64,000 nucleotides of DNA. Source: Ephemerocybe angulata (Eukaryota > Basidiomycota > Agaricomycetes > Agaricales > Psathyrellaceae). The notes beneath the pieces were generated by a model. That model was not told the DNA's origin. It did not search any database and saw nothing but the letters and a program-made list of their open reading frames with translations. The DNA is taken from positions 2,046,001-2,110,000 of the forward strand of contig JAACJK010000163.1 of assembly GCA_013368325.1 (NCBI GenBank). The letters run 5' to 3'. Shown here one piece after another: positions 51,683 to 62,800 of the stretch (its first letter is position 1; each line of letters starts with the position of its first letter). A program made the translations under genes and the position numbers.

Positions 51683-52939
51683 ATGCACGCTTACCCTACA
51701 ACCTTAGAAGACTGGCAAGGCTATCAATTCAGGCGGTGGGACAATCCGCTGGCTCGTACCGCAAGTGAAATTGCGGACGGAACTAGGTCGTTTGTCTTAC
51801 GAGAGAGTGGAGAACTCGATCGATTTGTGGTAAGCACTGTAACCTGGTACCTACATAAACGGCGGCTCACTCGTTGTCGCTAGCTTGCCCACGCAAGCTC
51901 TGGAGAGCCCGTATGTCTCAGCTATGCCCTCGAACTGAGTAAAAGCAACAACCTCAACACGGGCAATTTTGAGTGGGATGTAAAAGGAAAGAGAAATATG
52001 GGAGACTGCGTGTGCGTCGATCCATACCTTCCTCGTGCACGCACAACATTGTCTGACGTACATGATGTTGCGTAGCTCAGCCTCGTACGTTGGACGTGAC
52101 GGCGTCGTTGCATATGGGTTTCACAAAGACGCAAGTGCCCAAGCCTTTCACTATCTCAGGGTAAAGTACATTCTATCATAATGAGTCGTCGTGTGTGGAA
52201 TTCTCACAGGAAGTAGACAATAGATCATTGGGTACTCTGGAGCTCCAGATCGTTCAATCCCGACCGAAAACCACGGGCCGTAGACCAGGAACTAGCGGGG
52301 CGACGTGGATCCGGTGCAGACCTATTGATGATCTGCCGTCTGTTTGAAAGAGCAACTGGACAGAATTTAAACCCGGATGGAACGTATCAGGTTCCCTACA
52401 AGCTACATGAACATATTCGAAATGCTACTTCGCCCAACAACCCCGCGTGGATAGCCAATCGAGGAAAAACCCGTATTTTCGATCTGCGAGGTTCACGTCT
52501 CCTGTCATTGACAGATTATGCGTACCCGGAGCTTTATAAAGGAGATCATATGTGGGTATCTTTCAACGTATTCTACTGTCGGGATGCCGACAAGTGGTGG
52601 TCGGAGTATGTTCCGGTTGACCTCGTCAGAGTGAGGCGAGCAACAGGGGACGACGTCAACACCGGGGATGCCCTTTCGGAAGCGACGTCCACGACATCCG
52701 GTGGGAACTCGACTGCCAATTGCCCGCCGGCCGAATCTCCGATCTCTTGTAGCCCAATCACTAATTATCTCCCGCACCGTACCCGCCCGACGGGTCCTGT
52801 GCGTCGGAAAGGGGCGCGTGTGTTTACCGTCGAGGGCGAGAACGTAGGCGAAGGATGCGACGGATCACAGTCGGAGACGGGAGGCGAGTCTCGGCGGAAG
52901 AAAAGGAGAGATACATCCCCGTTGACTGAGCCACAGTAG
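51683..52939 (+). CDS. Putative nuclear protein, family X member 2
   Basis: Exon 1 is 51683-51829 (TLEDWQGYQFRRWDNPL, GTAAGC donor). Exon 2 starts at 51884 (LAHASSGEPVCLSYAL). The last exon is 52249-52939, opening after a CTCCAG acceptor. Between about 51990 and 52248 the exact exons are unclear; one likely piece follows GCTCAG at about 52079. Paralogous to 31092-32451: the same N-terminal motif, FN...KPR, TSPNNPAWIAN, a KGDHMWVSFNVFY block and PVDLVRVRRA. The C-terminus ends in a basic ESRRKKRRD cluster, again nuclear-signal-like, but lacks the long acidic run. The domain is unknown to me; the pair define a small family. Confidence 0.6.
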
Positions 52940-53819
52940 TCTATGCTCAACTGTTCCCTGGCCACGATGCAAATAAATGTTGAGTGCAGGTGGAGTACGA
53001 ACCAGAGAGACTTAGCAATTTATATGTCACATGTACACCTGGTGCGCAAATGTCAAGAGAATGATGTATATCCACGACGACGTTCCCAGCCGCGTAACTG
53101 GTAACGTAAAGTAAACACGGTTGCATATCGTCGACGGGAGGAGTTTTCCTTTATCGTAGGTAAGTATTTGTTGTGTTTCAGGAGGTTCAGCGCCTTGCCG
53201 GTCGAATCGGTGATACTATCACCCCAATATGGAAACAATGGTCCGTTGGGCGCGGACGCTTAAGATTTACTGTGGTACGTGAGCCGCCGGGGCTGGACGG
53301 GCTTCAAACAACCTGGCGCCGTCTCCCGCACTGGTGCGTACGGGATACCTCGCTAGACACAGGTATAATCATAACCCAATGACGTGGGCTTATCGGGATT
53401 CGATCCGAGTAATTATGGACGTGAAAGAGCTGAGGCAAAGTCCACATAGTGACGCCTTCATCCTCGAGCTCATAATGCTTTCCTTATGAGCCTCGACTCT
53501 GTTATCTCGGTCGCGGATGTTGACTTGTTATAGGCTCGTTCGTTGCCTTGTGCTTCTCCGTTCAATGTATTCATTCCTGACAGGCTGGGCGTCGTAGTCC
53601 ATGACGCTGCTGTGGATTTTCTGTTGCGCACACTTTCGGTGTGTATAAGGGGAGAGAAATATAGACTGTACAACTGTAATATGACTAGGCTAACTACCTA
53701 ATGTCGCTATAGACCTAAACGCTTATCTTTCGGAGCGGAAGTCCCATACTCGGGGGCGAACATCACCTGGATAGACGAAAATCGGTTAGCTGAGGCTTGG
53801 GCGAGGTTACTTTTCATGT
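52940..53819. other. No convincing gene
   Basis: One 69-codon plus frame (53173-53382) follows a TTTCAG acceptor-like site and reads VQRLAGRIGDTITPIWKQW. No partner exons were found. Confidence 0.4.
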
Positions 53820-54922
53820 TCACTGACCGATAAAGTTGACTTTCGCGGATAAAGTGCCAGTTGTGTATTCTACCCTCCACGTGTCCCCGTGATTTACTGG
53901 ACGTCTGTAGTTTTGGATCCCGACTCGAACCAGTTCAAGTAGAGGTCTGCGAATGATGGTTCGTTGCAACGCGGTGAGAAAGTTCTCTTCTGTTTGGTTA
54001 CAATCCCAGTTATCCCAGTACGGGATGTAATCGACTCGCGATACCTCGTCTCGTCTCCACAGGTAAGTGTAGGAGGTGTTGAGGGATAGGGCGGCGAGGG
54101 CGGGTAATTCGTCCTCATTTTTGTTTAGAAATTGTATGATGTCCTACTTCCATTAGTAAGGACGGAAATGTCAGACTTTACTGCGGATGAACATACGACC
54201 GGATCATTGAAGCTTTGGTGGATGCATAAAGCTCTAAGAATCGGCATCTGATCAGTGAACACAGGAAATGCGAGCTTGAAGTCGAGGTTGGCTGCGAAAT
54301 GAAGTTCCAGGGTGGTAAGTTTAAGGAAGGACTTGCTGACGAGGCGTAAAACTCTAGTCAGCTTCTTCATAGAGTGTATTAGTTGCAAAACGCGAAGTTC
54401 TTCCAATTGATCGAGCTGGGAGAAAGGTGGAAGGCGTATATGCCCGCGCAAATGTAGGCGCTTTAGGGTTGGAAAGGACACTAGAGGTCTTTCAATGTTG
54501 CTCGCGGTCGCATACTCTGAACGCATCTCCAGGGGCAAGATGCCGTGTCGTCGTGGAATCCATTTTGACGTGTAGTAAAAGTGCATCGAAAACGATTCTA
54601 ACTTTGGGAGCTGTTCAGTAGCTTTGAATAAGCGCCAGATAGATTTGTCCGTTTGTCGATTCGACACCATGTTGGCATGCGCAAAAAATCTCATTGTCCG
54701 GACACAGGAGCCATATAGTAATGCTGTATCCGTTTTCGCGCATAGGGTACGGGTAAGCAGTAATGTGCTGTCCACCGCGGAGTCTACTTCCAGGTCGTTA
54801 TACAGGCGCAACGCCCCTATTCGGTTGTATGTGCTACATGATCTCATGAACATGGACACATCCGCGCGGGTTTCCAGGAGGTCGCATATGGCGGACGCCA
54901 GCTCGTACGGAATTGCCGACAT
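53820..54922 (-). CDS. F-box-like protein, paralogue 3
   Basis: Exon 1 (54922-54197) begins MSAIPYELASAICDLLETR, an F-box-like start, then MFMRSCSTYNRIGALRLYND and leucine-rich parts (LPKLESFSMHF, FPTLKRLHLRG, FLKLTTLELHF, MPILRALCIHQS). A 53-nt intron (GTATGT donor, ACTAAT branch, TAG acceptor) leads in phase 0 to exon 2 (54143-53820, DIIQFLNKNEDELPALAALS), giving 349 residues. Without splicing the frame stops 23 codons after the splice site. Its start codon lies 323 bp from that of the divergent paralogue at 55246. Confidence 0.78.
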
Positions 54923-55245
54923 GACCAACAGTACAGTGGCTCTACTACGTCCCGACGCTTGGCGTATATATCGTACTGCGACTGGTTACAGTCTCACAGC
55001 CGCGCCAAACCCCATTCAGCAAGAACGTATACAATGTCCAGGCTGTGACAGGCTGTGCCTGCACAGGTACGTACAAGTTTATTACGTACGCCGGCACGCT
55101 GGTTCCTCATCGTGTCTTTCCGCCGTGTTGCCGTAAACGACCTTCCAGTTTAGGTCATTCTACTTTTAGATGATGTTCAGGTACGTAACAGTTCTCATGC
55201 AATATACGGCTCAAGAGTCAACATGTTGGCACTCGCCACTGCTCA
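54923..55245. promoter_or_regulatory. Shared upstream region of two divergent F-box paralogues
   Basis: A 323-bp gap between the ATG codons of the head-to-head genes. Both promoters must lie here or overlap the genes. No clear TATA pair stands out apart from a GTATATAT at about 54964. Confidence 0.5.
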
Positions 55246-56334
55246 ATGGCTGACTTACTCCCCCCTGAGGTTCTCCGCCACGTAGCGTATTACCTGAAGC
55301 GCCCGTGTGATATATCCCGTGCGATGGCGTGCTGTCGAGGATGGCACTGGGCGATGGCAGGTGCACTCTACGAGCATGTCACTTTGATGGGCGGGACAAC
55401 CCAGGGGACGCGACTCGCTAGGACCTTGATGGCAGCTGGGAAACTTACTCGGTGGTACAAGTCTCTTGTCTTCAGCGCCCATTACGTTGCACCGGCCACC
55501 TCGAAGAGATCTGAGCGGAGTCACTGGGCGCGTAGCTTCTGTCTATCTGTCAGACATCTGAGACAATTGCATACCCTTACGGTCCAGGTCTTCATACCCA
55601 ACGACATAATACTGCAGGAGTTTGTGGGCACGTCCAATGGCTTTGTTCGTCGTTCTCAGGATGGCACATTTTTAACGTCCACGGTGCCATTCAGACCCTT
55701 GTTCAGTTACAATGTGCTCCCGAAGTTGAAATCTCTCAATGCTATTCAATACGCCTATTTCAATAATTTAATTGCATTCCGCAAAATAGAAAGATATTGC
55801 GTTGTCGGCACTACCTGGACTCCAGCCATAATGACCAGGCGTGTGGGACAGGGGCCATGGACATCTCTAATGCATTCGTTGCTTGCCTTAGAAGTACACA
55901 TCCGAAAACGTTGGGACATTCAGTCTTTCGTGTCGAGAATCGCGCGCGCGATGCCAGGATTACGGGAACTATGTGTTCACCAGTCCGCATTAGACCATTA
56001 CGTGAGTATCTGAGGGAGTGCAGTATCCTCAGAAAATCGTGGTACTTACTGTTCGGCGACTTTAAATCAGCGATTTATGGTTGGGCTGATTGAAACCAAA
56101 GACGACCTGAAGCACCTATCGACTGTCACGCTCAATCCGGAGACTTGGTACGCAGACGCGCGCACCTTGGAACCGAAGGAAACTACGGAAGGGAAAACGT
56201 TTCGAGAAAGTCTCGCCATATTGAAATTCGTAAACTTAAAATTAAACCGTGTCAGAATGGGTCAGTATGAATATAGGCGACTTGGCGAGGGGCAGGAGGG
56301 GTGGAATATAAGTACATATATCTCACCCATCTGA
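55246..56334 (+). CDS. F-box-like protein, paralogue 4
   Basis: Exon 1 (55246-56001) starts MADLLPPEVLRHVAYYLKR, followed by MACCRGWHWAMAGALYEHVTL and leucine-rich segments (LRQLHTLTVQV, LPKLKSLNAIQ, MPGLRELCVHQS). It ends at a perfect GTGAGT donor. A 69-nt intron with an ATCAG acceptor leads in phase to exon 2 (56071-56334, KDDLKHLSTVTLNPE and FVNLKLNRVRMG). In total 339 residues. The intron position relative to MPxLRxLCxHQS is identical to that of paralogue 3, so the two genes come from an inverted duplication or share a recent ancestor. Confidence 0.78.
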
Positions 56335-56624
56335 AAGGTGGTGGAACGACTCGGACCACAGAGTTACGGGAGATCCCATTATTCGTTTTGGGAACTGGAG
56401 GGGCGTTGGCCGGGGGCAGGGATACCGTAGTGATTGTAATGAGGCCGTTCCTCACACATATATTCTTGCGGTATTTCTGCTGTGGTACTGTACTATAGGA
56501 CTACAGGCCAGGCAGAGGGAATTATACGATAGCAGCGACAGCTTCGCTGCTGTGATTAAGGATGCGCAGATGCCGAAAATTTCGAGGGATTTTTGACTCG
56601 GGTACCGTGAAGCGCCGGTTGATG

Positions 56625-56855
56625 TTGTGCTCGGCCGGGTGTTGCCGTGATTGCAGACGGCAGTTCCCGCCCCTCAGTTTTTTCCATGATTTCGGCGGCA
56701 TTTGCCGCATGTTCGGTTGACGCCCTTGACTCCCACCGCCCGCCTGCTCACCAACCGCCAGAACCCATCCGTCAGACGACGCCATTGCGTCCAGCCGGCC
56801 ACCACTACCTCGCCACACCCCACCACTCGCGTCCAGTGACGCCCACCATCGCCGC
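56625..56855 (+). repeat. Dispersed repeat R1, copy B
   Basis: Second copy of the repeat at 14545-14790, same orientation, with the shared blocks TGTGCTCGGCCGGGTGTTGC and GCCTGCTCACCAACCGCCA. After about 56855 the two sequences diverge. Confidence 0.6.
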
Positions 56856-57098
56856 CGACGACCATCAGCACTTCACGGTCACGTCCAATGAGTTCCACCG
56901 CCTCGCTGGAACGTCTCCAACCCGTGTGTTCACCCCAATATTCAACTCTTTCGGATGCTGACAGTTTTGCAGAAAGTTTCGAGGGCTATACACGACCCAA
57001 CTGAAGCTGTCTGCAACCATCGGATCTTCTCCTTCGTCGTCTTTTCGTACTGCGGAACAGGATGGCCGCTGCTCTTCGCGCCGCCGACAGAGCTCAAG

Positions 57099-58338
57099 GT
57101 AAGCATCGTGCCAGGTATTGCTTGAACCACCCTAATCGCGCGACAGGTAGGTGACGGTCGCGAACCGCCGTTCAGTAAACTTCATATCTCAATACCCCAC
57201 ACCTGCCAGGCCCTCTATCGCCCGCACTCGAAGCCTTCCGGGAAGCTACTTTTTTGGTATCTATCATAGCTCGTTCAACAAAGTGCCCTCGGCTTGTCGC
57301 CGGTGAGTCTTGCGCACATCGTGAGTTAACGTCTGTTCACTCACCTCCCCTACTCTCGTTTCAGCACTCGCCTACGCTCCACACCCATCGCACAACTCGG
57401 TCGTCCGTCATCGGCTGGGCGAGGTGAGTCTGCTTCCGAGCCGTACGTGGCGCGGCGTGCTGAGAGGTGTGATGCAGCGTCGGGTAGCCTAGGCTCAATG
57501 TGCGAGGCCTGAAAGTCAGTTTTTGGGGTTTCTGCGTGAGCGTGGATTGAATGGGCTTCCCGAGGCCTCATCAAGAGGTAAGTTCAATCACGAGTCCCAG
57601 CTATTAATTCCTTACTTACCTTTCTTATAGATTCCATCGCACCGTCTGCGCTTGCTCCAGACCAACCGAGACCTTGTCGTGGCCATCGTGACTCGTCGTT
57701 TCGGTTGGTCATGGGTGACCTGTGCGCGCAGCAGTGTTGCGCTTTCGTGTCGGGATGCAGGGTGCTTGGAAATTAACGATTTTGGGTTGTTGCGAGTGCG
57801 TGGAGGCCAATCAGTGAGTACCAGCGCGAGTCTAGCCATTTATTACTCACCTCCGTCTTAGACCTTGCCCTGCCTTTGCCGTTTCGAGTGTCGGCGCACG
57901 CGCACGCTTGCTGCACACGACGAGCTCTAATAAAGGGGTGAGTAAAGCCGGTGATCCTAACTATAGAAAATGCTTACCTTCTCATTCAGAGCTATAGTAC
58001 ACTCCTGGGTCGTCTGCCATACGCCGGGATACTATAGATGGTGACCATCGTCGTGTTAGACTAGTCGAGCGGACGCGGTGATAATTGTGCTGTGCGGTGT
58101 ATGGTGTGCGGGGCGTCAACAACCTGTGTTTTAGGGTCGTTGCGCGGGCGTGGAGGTCGACCTGAGGTGAGAAAAATCACGATTCCTCGCTGTTCATGAC
58201 TCACCTCTAGCCTAGATCTAATCCTGTGTGTGCTGGATGCCCACATTAGCCATGCGCCGAACACAAGTATCCCTGATGAAATGTGAGTACATTGGGAGGT
58301 GCTGAGAATTGAATTGAGCACTCACCTCTCACCCCTAG
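57099..58338 (+). repeat. Array of intron-like modules with degenerate internal repeats
   Basis: Six short segments have the full look of introns: 57303-57364, 57578-57630, 57814-57861, 57938-57989, 58167-58210 and 58283-58338. Each has a GTGAG/GTAAGT donor, an ACT(C/T)ACC or GCTTACC element about 10-20 nt from the end, and a TAG/CAG end. A seventh candidate, with a different branch site, is 57099-57146. The stretches between them share degenerate blocks, for example TTTT(G/A)GGGT.GTTGCG..(G/T)GCGTGGA at about 57520, 57780 and 58129, so the array arose partly by tandem duplication. No continuous protein frame through the would-be exons was found. It could be a decayed, intron-rich gene or a non-coding spliced transcript. 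Confidence 0.5.
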
Positions 58339-58645
58339 ACCCAGCCCGTGCTTGCTGGTGTCGCCGTTGGCATCGAGCACGCGAGCTCGCCGTTGCGCGC
58401 GGTTGATTTCATTTTGCAGGAGAAAAGGGCGCGTTGGCGGAAGAGGGCTCGTCGACGGTCTCGCGTGAGCCAATCAGAGCTCGGGGGCCGTTGTGGAAGG
58501 GGTTGAAGAAGGGCGGAGAGGCGTGTCCCTTAGTGGTGCTGCTGCGTACGCGTTCCCATTGCCATGCCTCGAGGCTGAGCACTGACGTCCGACCGACACA
58601 CTACCCAGACTGCGATCCCCTTTCTGATAGTTCGATTGGTTCGCG

Positions 58646-58999
58646 ATGTTTCCCCGGGACGAGCATGACGGGTTAACGAATCAGGTATGCATACCCACCC
58701 TACCACTACTTCCCGGCACTAACTACAATGTCAATGAACGACTGGGCCAAACGCTTTGCCAGGGCCATGCATGCGTCTCTCATTTCTGTGGAAACGTCGG
58801 CCTCAATAAACGTGCAGAAGATCTTCAAGATCGTGCTTGCGAACGCCTTCGACCTCAAATGCGTAGATTGAGAGTGTGGAACCCTCGTAAGAACCCACCG
58901 CCTCCTCCCCCCGAGCCCGCACGCCAAAATCCCGCGCCGCACGAGGAGCGGGACGCAAATCCTCCGCCTCCGCATCTCCCTCCACCTCCCTTTCTCTAA
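58646..58999 (+). CDS. Doubtful ORF with proline-rich end
   Basis: A 117-codon frame ends in proline runs. A different frame over the same bases reads DWAKRFARAMHASLISVETS and SINVQKIFKIVLANAFD, which looks more protein-like and resembles small NTF2-like fungal proteins. I cannot decide between the frames, and the locus may be decayed. Confidence 0.22.
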   Translation: MFPRDEHDGLTNQVCIPTLPLLPGTNYNVNERLGQTLCQGHACVSHFCGNVGLNKRAEDLQDRACERLRPQMRRLRVWNPRKNPPPPPPEPARQNPAPHEERDANPPPPHLPPPPFL

Positions 59000-59858
59000 A
59001 TGCACATGTGCCATGGCTTATGCGGAGGATGTCGCATGCCTCTCCAAAGCCGCTGGGGAAGAGTGATTCTACTTCTTCCCTCTCAAACTTAGTCATACAA
59101 AATCTCTATTATCGTTCAAGCTAGTCCATATTTCGTTTTAATTCAACTACTTAAAAGCGAGTCAAAATGCTGGGGGTACACTGCCGTGCGCAGCAGCGGC
59201 CCGCTTCCCATTATAGTGCCGTGGTACCTCAGCCTGCCACACTGGGAAGTCAAACGTGGGCCACTGCGGCTGTTGGCACTCACCTCACCTGCTCGTACTA
59301 GACCACCTGAGATAAGATTAGATTGCATCATCATGTACCGATGGAGACAACGCCAGTGCGCTGAGAATGGTCATTCAGCCTTGCTTCCCCCCCTTCACCT
59401 GCTCGAGGTGTTAACGAGCTCGAGTTAGAGTCTGCTGGGCACGCGCCTGGAGGTTTGGACTACTCCAGCATTAGAGACGACGTAAAGTATTGTAAGCGCT
59501 TCGCAGAAATTATTCAACTTGAACGCCGCTGAAGTTGACTTATTATGTATGTGTGGAGATATTATAATAGATCAAATATAGATATCACAATATGACTCAA
59601 CGGATACCAGCGGGTACAAAGAGAGTGCTAAGTGTCCGTTCTTGTTAATACAAGAAACTGGCGGAGTCAATGTGTCGTTCAAACGTTGGAGCCGGATGTT
59701 TGAACACGGAGAGCGGGAATTAGAACGAAGTTCGTGCGACGGGGCAATTGGCACTCGTGAGCGCTTGACTGCATCACCCGCGTTTCCCGATCGGGACTGC
59801 TGGTATAGGGATTAGTCTCAGCGCGCGACAGGGTTGGGGGGTCGGAGCATTGCGATCA
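59000..59858. other. No gene seen; downstream flank of the Helitron ORF
   Basis: This should contain the 3' end of the Helitron (a hairpin followed by CTRR, on the minus strand). Palindromes CTCGAG..CTCGAG (about 59401-59424) and TCCCGATCGGGA (about 59787) exist, but neither is followed by a convincing terminus. Confidence 0.4.
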
Positions 59859-62800
59859 TTAAGTCTGGAATATTGGGTTGTTGGTACGGTCGAGCGACAT
59901 CGGAATCTGCTGTTCCAGCTGAGAGAGGGCCTGCTGCTGATCCCAAAGCTCTAGTTTCGCCTTTGTGTCTTCATTGATTTGGTGTAGTCGTTCCAACTCA
60001 GTCTTGAGCTCTGGGGACATCTTCTGGTATATTTTTGTAGGAGTAAACCAGCGGAGTATCAAAAGTCCGTCCAGCGTCTTGACCCTGGAAAGCATGACGT
60101 AGACGCCCTGACCCCGCGCGGTCACCAAGTCAATGATTGCTCTTGAAAGTGAGCGCCCCTGGCTTTTGTAGTCGGTGTAGGCGTATGAGGGAACGAGTGG
60201 CACTTGCGATCTTCTGAACGACGATGCGCGAGTCGTGGATGCGCCGCATACGTTATATGGCACTGTTACGCTTTTCGGCAGTATGGGAACAACATCTGGT
60301 TCGAGGCCAGGAATACGGAGGCCGCAATTCGGAATCTCGATGTAGACCACTTCAGCTATTCTCCTTTTTCGAGCGTCGCATCGATACACAATGTCTGTGA
60401 CAGCCCCCTCCATGCCGTTGACAATTCCGTGTCCCAGTGCGATATTGTCAGTTACCATGACCTTCATTCCGATGAACAAGGGTAATTTTCCAAGCATGTC
60501 GGACGTTTTTCGTGAAGGTAGCCTCCACAGCTCGCCCTTCAGCCCCTCGTGCACCTCATCACCGAGTATACGATCCGAGGAGCAGTACAGGTGAACTTCG
60601 GAGTGATGCCTCTTGGCGTGGTAGGGTATTAGCCGAGCGTTGATTCGATCGCGAAGAATCTTGCTGCCAACGATAATTGGTGCATCCCAAAAGTCCTGTA
60701 AACTTTGGGGGTTCGAAGACTTAACACGGCTTAACTCTCGAGATAGCAGATACTCGTATATGGTTAGATTCCCTGGCTTCAGCCCCGCTTTCTCGGCCAT
60801 TCTACAGGTCCCCATGGCGATGTGGCTCAGTACTGTGGCGAAAGTGCTATCGGTTGCCTGTCTCTGATTCTTCAGTAGTTTCACCACGACATCGACTTTC
60901 TGCCACATGTATGTCCCGCTCATTTCCTCAATTCCATTGTTTGATGAGCCTTGTTCGAACGATGGCTGCGCGACCCGGTAACTGAATAGGGACTGCTGCT
61001 TAGGCGGTGTCAATTGGCAAAAGTCGCCTGTAAAAATCACATTCACACCGCCGAAGAGTGTGTCCGATACTTCTTTGTGTTCGCCTTTCCCTAGTGCCAC
61101 TCGCTTTGCAAACGTAGCAAGAAAGCGTGCGCCCACCATGGAGATCTCATCTATGACGAGATATTTGACCCCCCGCCATACCTCTTGGAGTTTGTGATTA
61201 CTGCTTGAGTTGCCACTCGGATTAATCAGTGCGAGAGAATGCAGTGTGCTGCCTCCAATCAGGACGGCAGCAATTCCGGTTGGTGCACCCAAGAGGAGCT
61301 CGGAGCGTCTACCGAGTCGCGTGAATAGAGCCACGATGGCCTTGATAACGTGGGACTTCCCGGTTCCCCCAGAACCTCCGACGTAGATCAGGAGCTGTTT
61401 CCCGCCCATTGTGATGTGGTCTGATATTATGCGAAAGGCGCGATGTTGCTCAGGATTCGAGTCCAACGAAAACTCGTTGACCACTTCAGAGACGCATGCC
61501 ATACTAGCTTCGCATATGTCAGATTGTTGTGTAGATATTCCGAAGGGATGGTCTTCGCCGGTTAGGCTGGCTATGAGGACTTGGGGCGGTATGTCTCTCT
61601 CTGTAATGGTTTTAGTTTCCTTCGCTTCCGAGGTTTGCAGGCGTGTGGCTAGGAGTGCCTTTTTCAGGTGGGACATATGTTGCCTATGGATTTGGACAGT
61701 TTCCGAAAGGGCGCCGTCCATTTGCACCGCCTGGTCATCCGACTCTAGGGTTTCGTCTCCCGTTGGGTAACAGCTATCGAATATTTTGATCTGGGTATCC
61801 CCGAGAATAGATTTAAGCCCAACGAGATCCGTGCCTTCCTTCTCTACGTGACCTTTCGAGTTTTCTAGATTGTTGAATGCGTTGAGCTCGTAGCAATCCC
61901 CAGATGGGCCAAAGATGTTCTCCACCATTTCACCCAGAAATATGTTTGTCCCTCTCGTCTCCTTTTGCTCCTTTGCTGCTTCCCTACTGGCCGCTAACGT
62001 GCCCATATTATCAATGATGTTTTTCCATCGAGGCTCTATTTCATCGCAGTACGAGGCGTACGCCTCATCCCACGACTGCGATTTTTGCTTGAGGCATTCG
62101 GGTGTGCGCCAAGGCTTGAAGAGAACCAGGACATATCTCGACCACTGCTCATTGTCACCACCCCCAGTCTTGCATAATGGTAATCGTGGACCGAGAAGGA
62201 CTGGAATTACATACTTTGAACGCATTGCGGTGGCTTGGCTGTGATGTTGGGGGTGGTCCTCGAGAAAGAAACTTTGGGCTCTCCCTTTGATTGCGATTCC
62301 GTTGGCGTCGACGTGCATTGCCTTCTTTTTAACACTTGAGACAAAGTGGTAGAGGCACATGCTTTCGTATGCCGCCTCGTCGCTGCGATATATATAATCT
62401 AGCAATGTATCCGACACTGTGATGTTACCACGCGTCGGTACCAATGATATCGTCGTGCTGTCGGCGTCGGCTATACTGCGACCATCCAATTTCGACCACG
62501 CCTTTTCTACCTCGGAAACTATCCGAGCCCAGTTTACGAAGATGAACTGTTCGTTCGTGTAAATGTCTCCATTGCCGACAAAATAACTCATGACTTGTTG
62601 CTGAGATAGCTCTTGTTGACCGAGCATACTGTTCACGACAGTTGTGAAAGCTTTCAAAGTCGACGGTCTTTGTGTTGCCTCGGCGGTAGCTTGTTTGTCG
62701 GCGACTTTTGACATAGCGTATGAGAGAGCTGCCAGGCCAGCATGCATTGTCAGTAATGGCTTTGCGGTGTAGTCTGTGGCATAATGTATGAAAGCATTAG

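Noticed and set aside
59787..59798. TCCCGATCGGGA palindrome as the Helitron 3' hairpin
   Set aside because: It has no loop and is not followed at the proper distance by CTRR on the minus strand.
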